DNA of 64,000 nt from Chiridota heheva (taxonomy: Eukaryota; Echinodermata; Holothuroidea; Apodida; Chiridotidae), in assembly GCA_020152595.1 (NCBI GenBank), contig JAIGNY010000143.1, positions 1,080,001 through 1,144,000 of the forward strand, read 5' to 3'. The notes below the pieces were generated by a model. The model did not search any database. It saw only the letters and a list, made by a program, of their open reading frames with translations, and had not been told where the DNA came from. The position numbers and the translations under genes were made by a program. Below are positions 45,941 through 59,639 of the stretch, piece by piece (within the stretch, counting starts at the first letter, position 1; every line of letters starts with the position of its first letter).

Positions 45941-48274
45941 TTTTATGTAAAAAAATTGAAATGCAGGAATTTCTCAGTATCTGTGTTTGTACCTCCAGAA
46001 GTTCATAATACCTATGCAGGTATGGATTGCACAGCTAGAATAGTATCTGAGCTGAATTTACTTACTTCAAAATATGAAGTATTATAATGAATATAAAATA
46101 TATTAAATATGAAGTTATTTGGCAATGATTTTCTTGGAAAGTAAAATACAAGCATTAATACATAAACAATATAACTTACACTAAGCAATAAAATAGTGTC
46201 ATGTGGGTTCTATTTATTATATACTTCTTATTAAAATTTAGCTTTTCAATTAAAAAGCAGACACTGTAAAAGGAGTTATCAATTTTCTCATGCTGTATAC
46301 CATCTGAATAGGGAATTATTGTAAACATTGGATTTGCTCCTCAAACAAATTATTTGGCAAGTGAGAAAACATTCAATTCTAAATAAATATTTTGTTATGC
46401 ACCAGGGACAGATTTTCTCCCATACATCAAAGTAAGAAGGAAGAATCAGTTGGTCTGTGCACAAAAATGGATGAAACATCATGCATTTTATTTCTCTTAT
46501 TAATTTGATATTTCTTACTGGATTCTTGATGAAAGTTGAAGTAGACCGTTTCAAATATCAAAGAGGCCCGAAGATTAACAAGATTACTTTTACAGTTATG
46601 ATTAAATACTGTCTGTAACAGAAAACATTTCTTAACTTTCATTTTCATACAATTTTACTTTTTATGGGATATGATCTCAAACGGAAAGGATGCATGCATG
46701 AGATTTTTCTTCTTTACAAAAATGCACAGCATCGCATTCTCAAAAGGTCAGCATGACAAAAATGGCATAAATCTGTGGCATACAATAAAAAAACTTTCCA
46801 GTAATTGGATGCCAACCATTTGGATAGATGGCAGGATGTGTATTATAATAAGTAACTGACTGACTGAGGACTACAGTAGGCCTAGGGCCCATCCCAACGT
46901 TATGTCTTCGATAGTTTTAGGCCAAGGAGCCTAACACTAGCATAGTAAGAACAGTATAACACTCAGGACAGTGGACACGATCTCTAATACATAACCTCTT
47001 CTTCAGTACAGTGATGACAAAAGAACTTGAAAATTAACAATGCCCTTGACTTTTGCCCAATGTAACCAAACAGACATACACCAAAGAAACTTAATTCAAC
47101 TTGCATTTTGGAGGAATTCCATAGTTTTCCTAAAAACAGTACAAAAAGTAAAATTTCTGAATAAATTAATTTTTTGTGCACTGGATGATAGCATTTCAAC
47201 TTATGAAAATATGTTAAAGATGCATTGGTACAACTTGAAAATGGGAGGGATCAAAACAGACACGTCTATAAAAGTTTACGCTAAGCATTTATTTGCAATA
47301 AGATGTTAGTTTCGTTCTTACTCACATTTGTTTTTCTTCGAATTTGATTAAGTAAACTATCAACCTCAACAAAATAGGAATGATGCACGATGGCGCGATC
47401 ATACTACAACAATGCATGTATACCCTCACAAAACATGTGAAGCAAAAATCACAAAATGTGTCAATCATTTGTCAATCACAGCAATCCTCTCTGCATTGGT
47501 TTGAAATACTTTCATGCATCAGTGGTGTGGTGCCCCCACCCCCACTAGTAAAGTTTTCTGAGGGGCACCAAATTTTCAAAATGGCAAAAAAAATCATGAA
47601 AATTTTGGAGAAATAAAATCTGATAATTCTTTGGGAAATTGTTTTTGTGTTATCAAGCTCAATCCATCATTCATCAAGAAAAATATGTGTCCAAGAAGAG
47701 GGCGGAGGGGGAACCAATTTAAAACTATTTTGTGTGCAGTACGATTCTATGAGTCATTAAAAAAAAATACTCTTATTTATGATGAAAGAGTGAGAGTAGT
47801 TAATCTTGCCTAGGGTGCAAAAAAATAAAGCCACCGGCCCTGGCTGGACAATTAGCTACATATGGTTTGCCCTTTTTTGGGGGTAGTGAAGAGGGTAGTA
47901 ATTGGGGTGGGGAATTACAAGCCGAAATTAGCTGTGATCAACATTCCCCAAAATTCTTGCCTTGTATCGGAGGTTTCCACCCTTGAGTTCTGATATCTAT
48001 GTTGCTAAATCTTGAAGATGGATATGCAAAGACGGATTTAATATGCACAAATTATAGCTTCAGAGCTTAGGATCTCACATCAAATGGGCCCAAATTGTTC
48101 GTTGAAAATATAAAAAAAAGTGAGGAAAAATTGCGGTTTCACTTTATATTGTAAATTGTCTGATTTCTAAATGCACTTTCAAAGCATATTATCTTGATAT
48201 TCATCTGTTCATATACCAATTTCCAATACAGCTAAAGCAAGAAATAAATTGTAGTTTCCGGGGGCTCATAAGCG

Positions 48275-48370
48275 TGTTTATCTGATAAATAATAATAATG
48301 CTTATATAGCGCCGACACCCACAAAAATAACTGTTCGAGGCTCTGTACAAAAATAGGCTAAGTTTAATTA
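48275..48370 (-). mobile_element. SINE or L2-like 3' end
   Basis: Reversed, it reads TTTTGTACAGAGCCTCGAAC ... GTCGGCGCTATATAAGCATT followed by (ATT)n. GCGCTATATAAG plus ATT repeats is a widespread 3' end of L2/CR1-mobilised SINEs in deuterostomes. Confidence 0.65.
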
Positions 48371-49384
48371 CAAAAGTGCAAATCAAAAAGAAAAGTCATT
48401 AGTTGTCTTTTAAGTGTACCTGCGGGGTTACCGTATTGTCGCCTACAAACTATACTAAGACATCATCCTAAATACTCGAATTAAGCTTGCTTAAGCGAAA
48501 AGGCCACACTTGAAATGGCAACAATAGGGGTCATTAGTGTGAGGCTGTGTAGGAAAAACCTCAAAGTAAGTTGAAGTTTTACTCTCATTTAAAAGGTCTT
48601 GCATCCTCACTCATGAAACTCTTAGAAATTGCAAGATGAATTCATTAACTATCAATTCCCTACACAAAAAAAGGTGCAAAATCAGGGAAAATCTGAAGCA
48701 AATCTGAAAGTCATGAAGCAATATCTTTCCTTAGGAGAAATGGTCCGTCAATCATTCAGTTAATGCACACATCAGCTCAGGCATATAATACAGTATTTTA
48801 TCACCAGTTTGCAAACAAATTTCCACCCCTAAGACACTTAACACAGATGAGTGATTTCAATCACAAAAGTGTCCTCAGCACTGGCTTCTGTAATCTTATA
48901 CACACAAATAACTTTGGGCTACTTGACTGTGGTGTGCATGGGAATGGCAGATGACAATTATTGTTTGGAGTGGAAACACAATACACTGAACAGGAAGTCG
49001 GGTTTGTAATTGCCATATCTGAGTTTTCAGGATTAACTCAGGTGTCGGGTGTGGGTAGGCTTAACAAGAAACTTTTAGGCATGGTCATGTTAGACTTAAA
49101 ATAGGCGGGGAAATTTCTGTTGATTTCTCTGTACAAAAATATCAAAATCTGAAGAATTTTTTTTTGAGTAACTCTAGTTTTCTTATATAATCTTTTGAAT
49201 ATTACACTAATTAGATTACCTTGTAGATAGAATATTCACTAACCTATTAGACTGGTAAACTAAGCAAATTCCTATAATGTAGAAAAAGCAAGGTTTTTGA
49301 CGAAATTGACTCTAAATCCGTTCAACAGCATGAGAATCGCATAATTAGACTAACCAAATGTATGATTGACACGAGTGTAACGGC

Positions 49385-49440
49385 ACCGTGACAGTCAGAG
49401 TCAAACGTGCCAAGAGGATGTTAAATAATATAAATAATAA
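49385..49440 (-). mobile_element. Reversed copy of the LINE 3' tail seen at 34.6 kb
   Basis: TAACGGCACCGTGACAGTCA followed by GAGTCAAACGTGCCAAGAGG is the reverse complement of the 34555-34600 block with few changes. Confidence 0.55.
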
Positions 49441-50569
49441 CGGGCAATTTGTGGAGTGAAGTTGATGAAGGTATACTTACTGTGCTATAGGCCTAAACTT
49501 AACACAAACGTTTTCTTTGCAGCCTCCATTAAATTTATTTTGATAAATAATCATTAGTCAAAATATTTTTGGAAGGTTATTTTCACTTCAAATTTCAGAT
49601 TTGTTTATAATTATATGTAAATAGTGTGATTTAACTCGATTTTCCTAATATAAAAACAACTGGAATTTCATTTCTCAGGCCTCAAGAAGTGTATCAAAAT
49701 TTCTCTAATTTTGTACCCAAGGAGGAAATGTTTTTTATTTTATTTTTGTAAGAAATGGATTGCTAAGCAATTTATCTTGTAATTTTAAAGTTTCATGACC
49801 AAAAGTGCTAGTTTTCAAATAATGCAAAATCAACAATTTTCAGGTTTTTCCTATGCAGCTTAACACTGATGACCTAATAGCCCTATACTTGCCATTTCAA
49901 ATGCGGCCTGATGATGTATTACAATCATTACTACTCTAAATTAGCTCAAGAATCCTCTAGCTTTGATGGTTGATACAAATCATACCCTTCAGTGTTATCA
50001 ATAGTCATTGAGATTTGTTTTAGTTTTGAATTGGCACCATCCACAGCTAGAGGTTTTTAGCGAATATCATATCACACTTTACATTATAAAAATACAGGCA
50101 ATATTTTGATCAAAGAGAATCATTTTTAATAAAACGTACATACTTTTAACTCAATTTTACCTTAAACGAGAATTTTCGCTAAAAACCTTGGACTATCTTT
50201 AAGAAATTTGTTCGATGAAACTGATCATTTTGAAGAAAGACTTAATTTGAACAAAACGAGTCTTTTAGAAACTACAGTAACTCGAAACACTCACATTGTT
50301 GATAGATTAATTTCATATTACTCACAGGGATGTATCTTCAACACCTTATATATGCCATTTAAAGATACCATAGACAATAAAAATGCATCGCTATGCATTT
50401 CTATGTGTTAACTAGAAAAACAATAGTTTTGAGGTTCCGACGCGCCGTGGATTTTTAAGTTTGAACTACTCATATAGAAAATTGTATTACACAATGGGCT
50501 CAAATTAACAATGATAACAAAATAACTCGGTACTAACAAGAATGGAATTTCACAATGAATTAAACTTGA

Positions 50570-51455
50570 TCATTTTTATCCCATTTAACATGTACACAAT
50601 TGCATACAACATAATTTTCTTCAAAACAGACCTGCAGTTGTTAAAATATGAGCATTTTAACGTTAAGCCCTGGCTACTCAATAATATGCCCGACATCACT
50701 ACAAAAAGTCTGCAGTTCATGGGCTATCTGTGTATCACATATAACCTTATTCCCATGTATCATTCTTGAGATACTGTTTACAAGCTATTTTCACCATAAT
50801 CATGTTAAGCTCCGTTCACTATATATATATTAATGAAATTCAACATTTTTTTTACCATGAACATGTACACACTAGCTATCAACATAATTACACCAAATTT
50901 AATTTCACCAAGAAGTAAATTTTGTTAATTATTCATGAGGCCAAAGTTCGATCAAAATGTTTACTCGTTAGTTGAATCTATTTAAATGTGCACGAGTTAT
51001 TAGCCAATCAGCTGTATGACAACCATAGAAGTAATATGACGTCAAAATAAACAATTACGAGTGACAGAAACTTTGGTCTGACTGGGAAAAACTTTTTTTG
51101 CCAAAACAAGCATGAAGGGTCTTTTAATTTTGTCTTTTTGAGCAATAAAACTTTGAAGAACTACGTATAAGAATTAAAGCAAGAAAAGTACATAATATGG
51201 TAAGATAGCAAGTTTGAAGTGAGGTTTCGTAGCCTAATGTTCAACACACCTTCACATTATGGAAAGTATTATAACCCACTGTACATGCCATCGGTATGTC
51301 AAGTGTATTGTGGGACATGACTAAAGGATACCACATATGACATGAACCCAATGTATCATTCTTGATATATCATGTTGACGAGCTGGCCGTCACATACACA
51401 CACACGCCATCATGAACGCACAGGTTCCCAATGCTATCACATCAGAACCAAAAAC
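50570..51455 (+). mobile_element. Tandem-unit element, family 1, copy 2
   Basis: A core unit at about 50630-50890 (GTTAAGCCCTGGCTACTCAA, CATGGGCTATCTGTGTATCA) is separated by unrelated DNA (about 50905-51325) from a unit remnant that leads through a CA tract to the hairpin GGTTCCCAATGC ... GAACC at 51423-51449 and AAAAAC. Confidence 0.65.
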
Positions 51456-51489
51456 TGCACTGCTTTTCGGAGCCGACACCATTAACTTC

Positions 51490-51645
51490 TATGCAAGGGC
51501 GCCGGAACATTTTTGAAGTTGAGGAAGGGGGACCAAACATATATCGGTGTGGGGTGCAGGGGCTCACTTACGGGCCCCGGTGGGGTTCCAGGAGCAAAAC
51601 ACCGGTGGGGAAACAGAGGGCAAAGCCCCCAGAAACTCTGCAGTT
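51490..51645. repeat. GC-rich dispersed repeat, copy 3
   Basis: GTGGGGTGCAGGGGCTCACT, then TACGGGCCCCGGTGGGG and GCAAAGCCCC, matching copies at 3183 and 30975. Confidence 0.65.
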
Positions 51646-51822
51646 TTAGTGTATTTGGGGCTAAAAAATAGGCCTTAATTTAACTTAATTTTGCATATTG
51701 CAACTCTTACAAATTCAATCAAAAGTTGAAGATGCCAACCCAACAGAGCCAAAACGGCCTGAGAGGATTTCACCTTCCCAGTTGCATGCTTCCTGCCCGG
51801 TTGGGAGATAAAATTGACCCCA

Positions 51823-52386
51823 GAACCAAAAGGTTTTGTGGTTCTCATGCTTTTTCATAAGCTGATCGATTTGCAAAATTTGTATTAACTGTCATGTCAT
51901 TGCATATCATAAAATATTTGTTCCATAATATTTATTTATAAGCCACACCCATCATGCAGATCAATAAACATAAATTCAACCAGTCGTTCTGGAAATTTTG
52001 TTTACAAGCTTTATTTGGCAAAACCACTTTTAGCCCCACCCGCTGCGCATAAGAATGAGATTCAACATTTTTATACCATCTGCATGTGGAAACAGCTAAC
52101 AATATTATCATACCAAATAAGAAACAAAACAGACATACGGTTGTTGAAAACTGTGCTTTTCAAGATTTTTACATTTAGCCTCGCCAACTCATTAATATGC
52201 AATACATCTACGAACTATGGGCTACCTGTGTAGCATATATGATATGAATCCACTTTACCGTTCTTGAGATATCATGTTTACAAGCTTGGCGTCACACACA
52301 TACAGACATACACACACACACATACATACACACACCCACCTTCATGACCGCATAGGTTCCCGATGCTATCGCATCAGAACCAAAAA
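51823..52386 (+). mobile_element. Tandem-unit element, family 1, copy 3 (short, apparently end to end)
   Basis: Begins GAACCAAAAGGTTTTGTGGT, carries little more than one core unit, then a CA/ACAT tract (52295-52338) and GACCGCATAGGTTCC, and ends with a hairpin (GGTTC, GATGC, TATC, GCATC, GAACC) at 52355-52381 followed by AAAAATA. At about 560 bases it is the most compact example and shows both ends clearly. Confidence 0.75.
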
Positions 52387-52739
52387 TATTAAAATCATAT
52401 TATTATTGAGAATTTGGATAAAATTTCGCAACATTTCCCAAAAGTTTTCCGAAAAGTGACTAAATTTCCCGAAAATTAGCAATATTAAAATTTGCCCATA
52501 ATTTAAAAAAAATTCCCCAATATTAAAAAAAAAACTACCCAAAATGAAAGAAAATTCCTGAGAAATGAAGAGAATGTTCTGAAAATTGAGGAAAATGAAG
52601 GAACTTTTTTTAAATTGAAATGTACTTCACGAAAATTTCAGATTTCCGGATTAGCTGCAGCAACTTGAACATTGATAAAAACTTATTTTTTCTGCTTGTA
52701 ACTGGGGATTTTTTTGGTTATTCTCCTCTCCCTCTGAGA

Positions 52740-54300
52740 AGGGACCCTTCCTTCTCATCACCCACATAATACATATATCGGGGATGAGATATTGTAGTCA
52801 CTTTGCTGCATAGGCAAATAATTGCCTGTACCTCCTACACTACATGGCCACCCCCTTTGATATTATGACCACATATTAGGGGTTAGGGGTCATAAGTTTT
52901 TGGAACAGGACAAAATTTGGTGACTTGGTCTGTCTGTGTGTTTGTGTGTGTATGTAACGATTAACAAGAAAGCAATCCACGGAGTTGCTGATTCTCATCA
53001 CCTTAAGCGTACAGCATAGTGGGAGAAATAGCTAAACAGGGTCACTATAACTCTGACTTTTGATGGATTGCACAGCCCATGTAAGCTAGAGTACAAGCAG
53101 ATGTTGAGACAGGCTTGACTATCTTTCTTTAGGCATGTTGATGGATTGTACTACCTATGGGAGTACAAACAAACCTTTGACTTTTTGACCCCAACATCTA
53201 TGGGGACATAAATTCATGTACCAAGGTATCATGGTAGAAAATAGGGTTGGTATAGATCTTGTACTTTTTTTGTACTTTTTAATCACTTAAATAACTTCTG
53301 AAATTTTTCACATTTATCGTACCTTACTGTATGACACCATTTATGTCACATTTACCATTCCATCACTATAAGGAGAAATGGTGAAAAAAGGTCAATAGCT
53401 CTGTGACCTTTGACCTCAGAATCTACAGGACACAAATTCATGTACTAAGGTGTCATGGTACAACATAGGGTTGGTATAGGTCTTTTACTTTTTGAGTTTA
53501 AAATGCCACAAAAATGTACAATTTAGTACATAATTACCCCTAAAATCACATATTTGACCGATGACCCTTATCACTGAACTAACTTCTGAAATTTTCACAT
53601 TTATCATACCCTACTGTATGACACCATTCACGCTCATGTTACCCTTACCATTCCATAACTATAGGAAGAAATGATGGAAAAAAGGTCAAGAGCTTTGTCA
53701 CCTTTTGACCTCAGAATTTACGGAACACAAATTCATGTACCAAGTTGTCATGGTACAACATAGGCTTGATATAGGTCTTGTATTTTTTTAGTTTAGAATA
53801 CTGCAAAAATGTACAAATTACTGTAGTACATAATTACCCCTAAAAATCACATATTTGACCTTTGACCGCAATCACTGAAATAACTTCTGAAATTTTCAAC
53901 ATTTATCGTGCCCTACTTTATGACACCATTCATGCTCACCCCACACATACCATTTCATAACTATAGGAGAAATGGTGGAAAAGGTCAATAGCTGACCTTT
54001 TGACCAGTCTTTACGGGACACAATTTAATGTACCAAGGTTTCGTGATACAACATAGATTGGAATGGGCTTGTACTTTTTGAGTTTAAGAATCTGCAAAAC
54101 TTTGCATAAAAAGTGCTTATTTGACCTTTGTTTGACCCATGATTACCTTTGGGACCACCAATATTTTTCAGTTTTGTTAGAATGTTAAACCCTACCCACT
54201 TATACAATTTGTAAAGATACTAAATAATTCCTTCAAACGATACAGCCATCACCCAAAAGCTGTCCCATTTGACCTGTGACCTAATACATTTTTTTGATAA
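52740..54300 (+). mobile_element. Tandem-unit element, family 2, main copy
   Basis: A leading segment (52740-52960) with a GT tract (GTCTGTGTGTTTGTGTGTGT) is followed by about four core units. Anchors GGTTGGTATAG-type at 53247, 53472, 53762 and 54050 give a period near 290 bases, with one shorter first unit. Units contain ACACCATT(C/T)A(C/T)GCTCA and GACCTTTGACC. No coding capacity. Confidence 0.75.
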
Positions 54301-55265
54301 ACTTTCTTTAAAATACATTAACAATTGTAAAGAATATGAAGATGAGGATGCCAACTTTCCATAGCAAACTTACTTCACCAGTCATTTCTACACAGATAGT
54401 ACCAATAATTAAACTTGAATATCTCCTTAACGGAATGAGATTTTTGAACGCTTTCTTCATTATTTTGTTTTGTCTGAAGTCCTCTTTCATGTAAGATTGA
54501 CTTGTTTGACCACTGAAATAATACTTTAAAATTTCCAAGTTCAAAAATATGCAGAAATTATAATGTCTAGAATCAATTTAATACTGTAAACAAAACCTGA
54601 GCCATAAAGACAAATCAATAATTCCTTTTTTGAAATTTTCTTGTAGTATTTATTGAGACTGATTTGTAGTCAATTATCCTTTCAAAACTGAGATGTTTAT
54701 ATCAATTTCGCTTAACGAAATTATGCAAAAATAGTTTCAAAAATCTTAAAAGATGCACAATTTTCACGTGACGATGACATCAAGACAAACCAAAAATTAA
54801 GGTTTTTTTTTTTAAGATGTACAGAATTAAAAAAATATTTAAAGATGCACAATTGTCACATGATGGTGCAAAATATGAATTGATCTAATACATTTATTCA
54901 TATATTCAGCATTTCATTTGCGGTGCCTGCTGGCTTGAGCTGGCAGAGACCTTTGGGCAAGAATATTCTTTATTTTCCTGCGTGGATCAAAGTTTGACCT
55001 TGGCCTAATATTATAAAGAATATCAAGATCAACATATATGGCAAAGCTTTTAAAATATTTGATTCGCCTGATTACGAGGAAATAACTGCGTAAATTATAT
55101 TTAAAAAATCAGAAATCCTTATTCTTATTGGTTAGTAAAGCATGCATATAAAAAAAGAACTTTGCAAAAATGCCCTGATGACCAAATAGGGCAACTCGAA
55201 TCATTTATATTTTTAAATAGCCTAGCCTAGTCGACACGATAGCTATTAATAGAGCTCCTACATAA

Positions 55266-56782
55266 GCTTGGGCGATATTCACCTTCAGACAATATCGTTA
55301 TATTGCTAGATATATATCGATAATATCGATATGCAAATTCCAGGACGTCACATTGAAATAATACAATTGTTTTGTACCATGATGAAATAACCATCCTTAC
55401 GAGGAATGGTCCATCAATCATTCATGGGTTTTGCACATAGTTCTCCCAAGCATATAATGTATATCTTTATTTAGGCTCCTCCAAGGACTTATCTGATTCA
55501 CATCACTGAACAGCAGTTATGTGGCTTGAGCCCAAGATGAATGATCTATTGTGTACAGTGTAACAGTAGCTTATTGCTAACAAGTGAACTGTGAATAGAC
55601 TATGAAGAAGTTATCAGTTCAGAAGGTATAGATTACCCGTGTGTTGTGTATGGTGTAACAATAGCTGAATGCTAGTCAATGAATTGTGAAGAGTCTCCCG
55701 GGTTGAATGGTGTGGACTACCCCTGATTTTGAGAAAATCGGGGGTGTCGGGTTGAAGGGGTCTAAGGGCCAAAAATTCTTAATGCCAGGTAATATTGCTA
55801 CAGCACAAAAAAAAGAAAGTACAAATTTTTAAGTAAATTTACAGAACTGAATGGGAAATATGTACATAAATCTTCAAATAAACACCCATGATATTTGAAA
55901 GGAATCATTTTTTACATTCACTTTCCCAAAAAGTAAATCACAGAAATATTGAAATTCCATAAGTTTAAAATTTTTTTTTTTACTATTATCGTGGAACTGG
56001 CATATAGCTTTTTTGTTAATGAAAACGGACCAATTTACCTTTAAATGCTCAGTACCACTTACTTGTTTTGAATATCCTACTAAAAAGGCATCATTTTTGC
56101 ACTCTTTTTTAAAGACCTGTACATTCAGAAGTCAATCAATATTTATAGAAAATGTCCTCTGCTACTAAAAATCGGAAGAGTGGGCTCAGATATCTACACC
56201 TGTTTGTACTTGTGCTGCTTACTGTACAGAAAGTCTGATGTGTGAATGGACAAATTAGTGGGAAATATCTTTTAGTTTTGAGGATAAAATATTTTAGTTT
56301 TGAAGACAAAATCTACTTTCGGTGTCAATTAAGGGCTTTTCCACATAAATTTGGAGATGCGGTATTCCTTTTGAGGATTTTAGAAGCAATCTTTAAGGAT
56401 TTAAATTCTCATTGATTGCAATTGCTCAACCATCATAAATCATGAAAATTGCCTTATATTATTGCGCAATGTCCATAGCGGCCTGTACATACAGAGTACA
56501 GTACTGTATGTCCGTATTAAGAATTTCCTGCCTGTGGAACATAATTGTAGTTAATATTTATTGAAATAATGATGACTTAATCAACTCTTAACATTATTGA
56601 CTGCCTGCAACTTTGATATTATTACAAATTACAAACTTGTGGTGGCTGTATAGTGAGGAAAAGGTGCATGTTTGGTTGTCAATTTAACTTTATTATTGCA
56701 TCATATCGATATGACCCTGGAACTCAAAATCGACCATATCGATATGGGTCAATATCAAATAATACCGAAATATTGCAAAAGC
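55266..56782. mobile_element. Possible degraded inverted-repeat element (ATATCGATA-rich ends)
   Basis: The left end GCTTGGGCGATATT and the right end, reversed, GCTTTTGCAATATT are similar, and both subterminal regions hold ATATCGATATG and TTCCAGG words. No convincing target duplication was seen. Confidence 0.4.
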
Positions 56783-56837
56783 TTACTTCTACAGTAGAGT
56801 GGTCACAAAAGAAGATGAAAATAACCTACATATAAAC

Positions 56838-59064
56838 ATAAACCTTAGAAACTTATTTCAATTTATGTTTTGGTAGATTTCCCAAATTCATGGTATAAAT
56901 AGGAAAAAAAAGTCAATTTCATTGAAGAAATTCAGTGTCTTGGGCACAGCTTGATAACGTTGCAACGAATGTTGCAAACGTGCACGTACAGCTTGAAAAA
57001 GGGGAGGGGCCAAAACGAGTGCAGATACTAAAAAAATCACCATGAGCGTTCGTTACAAGATGCAAAAATTGTGTTGTTTCGCACAATTATAATTGTTTGA
57101 ATTTGACTACCTCAACGCCCTTGTTTTTTTTTGTAAATATTAATACATACTGTACAAATTGTATGCATTGTGTATAGTAAGATGCACATAGAACGCACAA
57201 TGGTGCGTTCATACACTCACGGCTGCACAGAGGATGCAGATACGCACTCAAAATAGGCCTAGCTTACGCCAATAATTTCTTTAAGCAGGCGTTCTCCAGA
57301 CTGTAAAGTTTGGCCTGCACAGGTAACGCCTTCACTCTGATTTATAGTATGAACGATTACATACATAATCCATTTACACACTTAATCACAGTCAATGGGC
57401 TTCAACATGTTTTAAACAAATTTGCAAAGAAATTTTGGGCAAATTGATTTTCTATGTTAAGGTTTCTATATTTTAACCTGAAAATCAGCATATGGAAACT
57501 TGAATTTGTTTTACACATTAAGAATATTGGAATAACTTAATTGCTATCCTAAAAGGATACACATTTTGCATTCAGAAATAAAGATTCAACACATTTTCTG
57601 CAATCGTCTTGACAAAAATGTAGCATGCACGTAAGCATTTGTTCCAGCCAATAAGAAGATAGGATGCTTGCATAAAGAAATTGACATAATTTGAGTGCGT
57701 ATCTGTATCCTCTGTGCAGCCTTGAACCTGTAGTGTCCCATTGTTATGTTGGTAATGATCAAGCTGATAGATAAGATAAAAGTACTTAGAGATAGTAAAG
57801 CAACAGAGGATATGCACATGTACATGTGGCCAGGACAAACTGAATAAACAACAAAGACCTAAGAACCAATCAAAACATTCCACAACACACACAACTGAAC
57901 TGAACCTGGAACACAAAGGGAATGCATAACAATAGCTACACACAACCTGAGACAATGCAAGTAAGGGAAGTACCAAACCGCTACAGTAACTCCCCCTAGA
58001 TCACAAGCGGAGCGAAGTTGAATGATGAAATATATAACAAAATGGGCATGACTTGTCCTTCTCCTTAAAAGTTTGTTCCAGCAAATCAGAACCACAAACT
58101 TACTGTAGCAAATAGTTAGACCACTTTATCCCCAATAGACTTCATCCATTGCTAATATGATATTCAGCACCAATTTTCACAACAACTAAGGTTTTCAGAA
58201 TAAAGAAAATTGAAAATGATCTGGTTATTTATCAATATATAACAAAATGGGATGACAAGCTGGCCAGGAATACCACGTCATCCAGAGAATCATGTCGGGT
58301 TCACCAATTTGGGGACTAACCTTATAGTCCACCAGTTTGGATGAAGTGGCGTGGCCCAGTAACCTGCTATTTTCCTGGTGGTACTGTAGATGAAAACATA
58401 AGAGGATCCCTATGAATACAAGCATAACGAAGTAAATAGGCAGAGCGTGCGTGCTAGTATATGAACACGCTACCATACAATAAAGACGTAATGGTAAATA
58501 AATACAAGGGGGCATATTGGTATACATAAGCTACCGGTGGAGTGAGATGTCGCAGGTAAACTAGTGGGATAGGCCAACAAACATACCAAACCACTACATT
58601 TCGATGTTTTCAACAAATTTGGCCCAGAAATTTTTGGCAACTTGATTTTTGATTTTAGCCTGAACATCAGCACACTGATACTTGATTTTTTTTTTTTAAA
58701 TCAATTGCTATCCTACAAAGATACACATTTTTCGTTCAAAAGTAAAGTTTCAACACATTTTTGCAAGTGTCTTGACAAAAATGTAACACGCACGTATGCA
58801 TTATTGAACAATTATAATAGTGCTCAACAATGTAATTGTTTCATCTTGTAACGAACGCGCATGATTTTTGGTAATTCCCCCCTTTTGGCCACTCCTTTTT
58901 CAAATTGTATGCGCGTGTTTGCAACATTAGTTGCAATGCTATCAAGTATCATCCTGTGCACAAGACACTGAATTTCTTCCATAGAATTGGCCATTTTTAC
59001 CCATTTATACAACAAATTCGGGAAATCTACCAAACCATAAGTTGATCAACTTTCTAAGGTTTAT
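56838..59064. mobile_element. 2.2-kb element with about 250-bp inverted ends
   Basis: The left arm ATAAACCTTAGAAACTT ... GAAGAAATTCAGTGTCTTG ... CGTTCGTTACAAGATG is matched in reverse by the right arm up to 59064. A second pair, about 57400-57640 and 58590-58800, is in direct orientation (CAATTGCTATCCTA, GATACACATTTT, CGTCTTGACAAAAATGTA-type words), and a shorter inverted pair sits at 57185-57250 and 57690-57740 (GAGGATGCAGATACGCACTC). No transposase frame. Terminal bases and target site are unclear. Confidence 0.72.
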
Positions 59065-59639
59065 CAAACTTTTTGTTTGTAGCCTATGCTTTACATTAGG
59101 AAAAGTTTAGAACGTCAGTGTTAATTTTTATGTTCTTTTGTGACTGTACGAGCGCCTATGTATTAGCGATCGTGTCTACTAGGGCCCACCATGCACTTAA
59201 GGACTTATTCTGTTTGGTTTAAGAAAATGCGACAAAAGTATTATTTCCCAACTTCACACAGAAAAGAGAAATTCATCTTCTCTACACCAGTAATAAAGTA
59301 TTTAAATTTGCTATTTACATTTAGTAGTTATCATCCTGGGAATAAAGTTTCGCTCGCCCTGTTGATGCCACAAGTGAACCCTAATTCATGCTCTAATGAT
59401 AAACATATGTAAAAACACACCAGGTGTACCAGTCAAAAGTAGGGGCGCTTCAGAAAAACTAAAGATAGCAGTTTTGTATATAGTGTCAATGTGTTCAATT
59501 TTATGTTTACAAATGTGGATACGTTAACTCAAAACTAAATTGCAGGAGTTGAAAGTCCATGTTATTAAATCAATACAGCCAGTTATTTTAATTGTGCAAG
59601 AAGTTAAACCTAAATCAAGTTTAGAAAAGTTTTTTGAAA

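Noticed and set aside
57400-58800. Direct repeat pair considered as LTRs
   Set aside because: The pair lies inside larger inverted arms, and there is no primer-binding site, polypurine tract or gag/pol frame between the copies.
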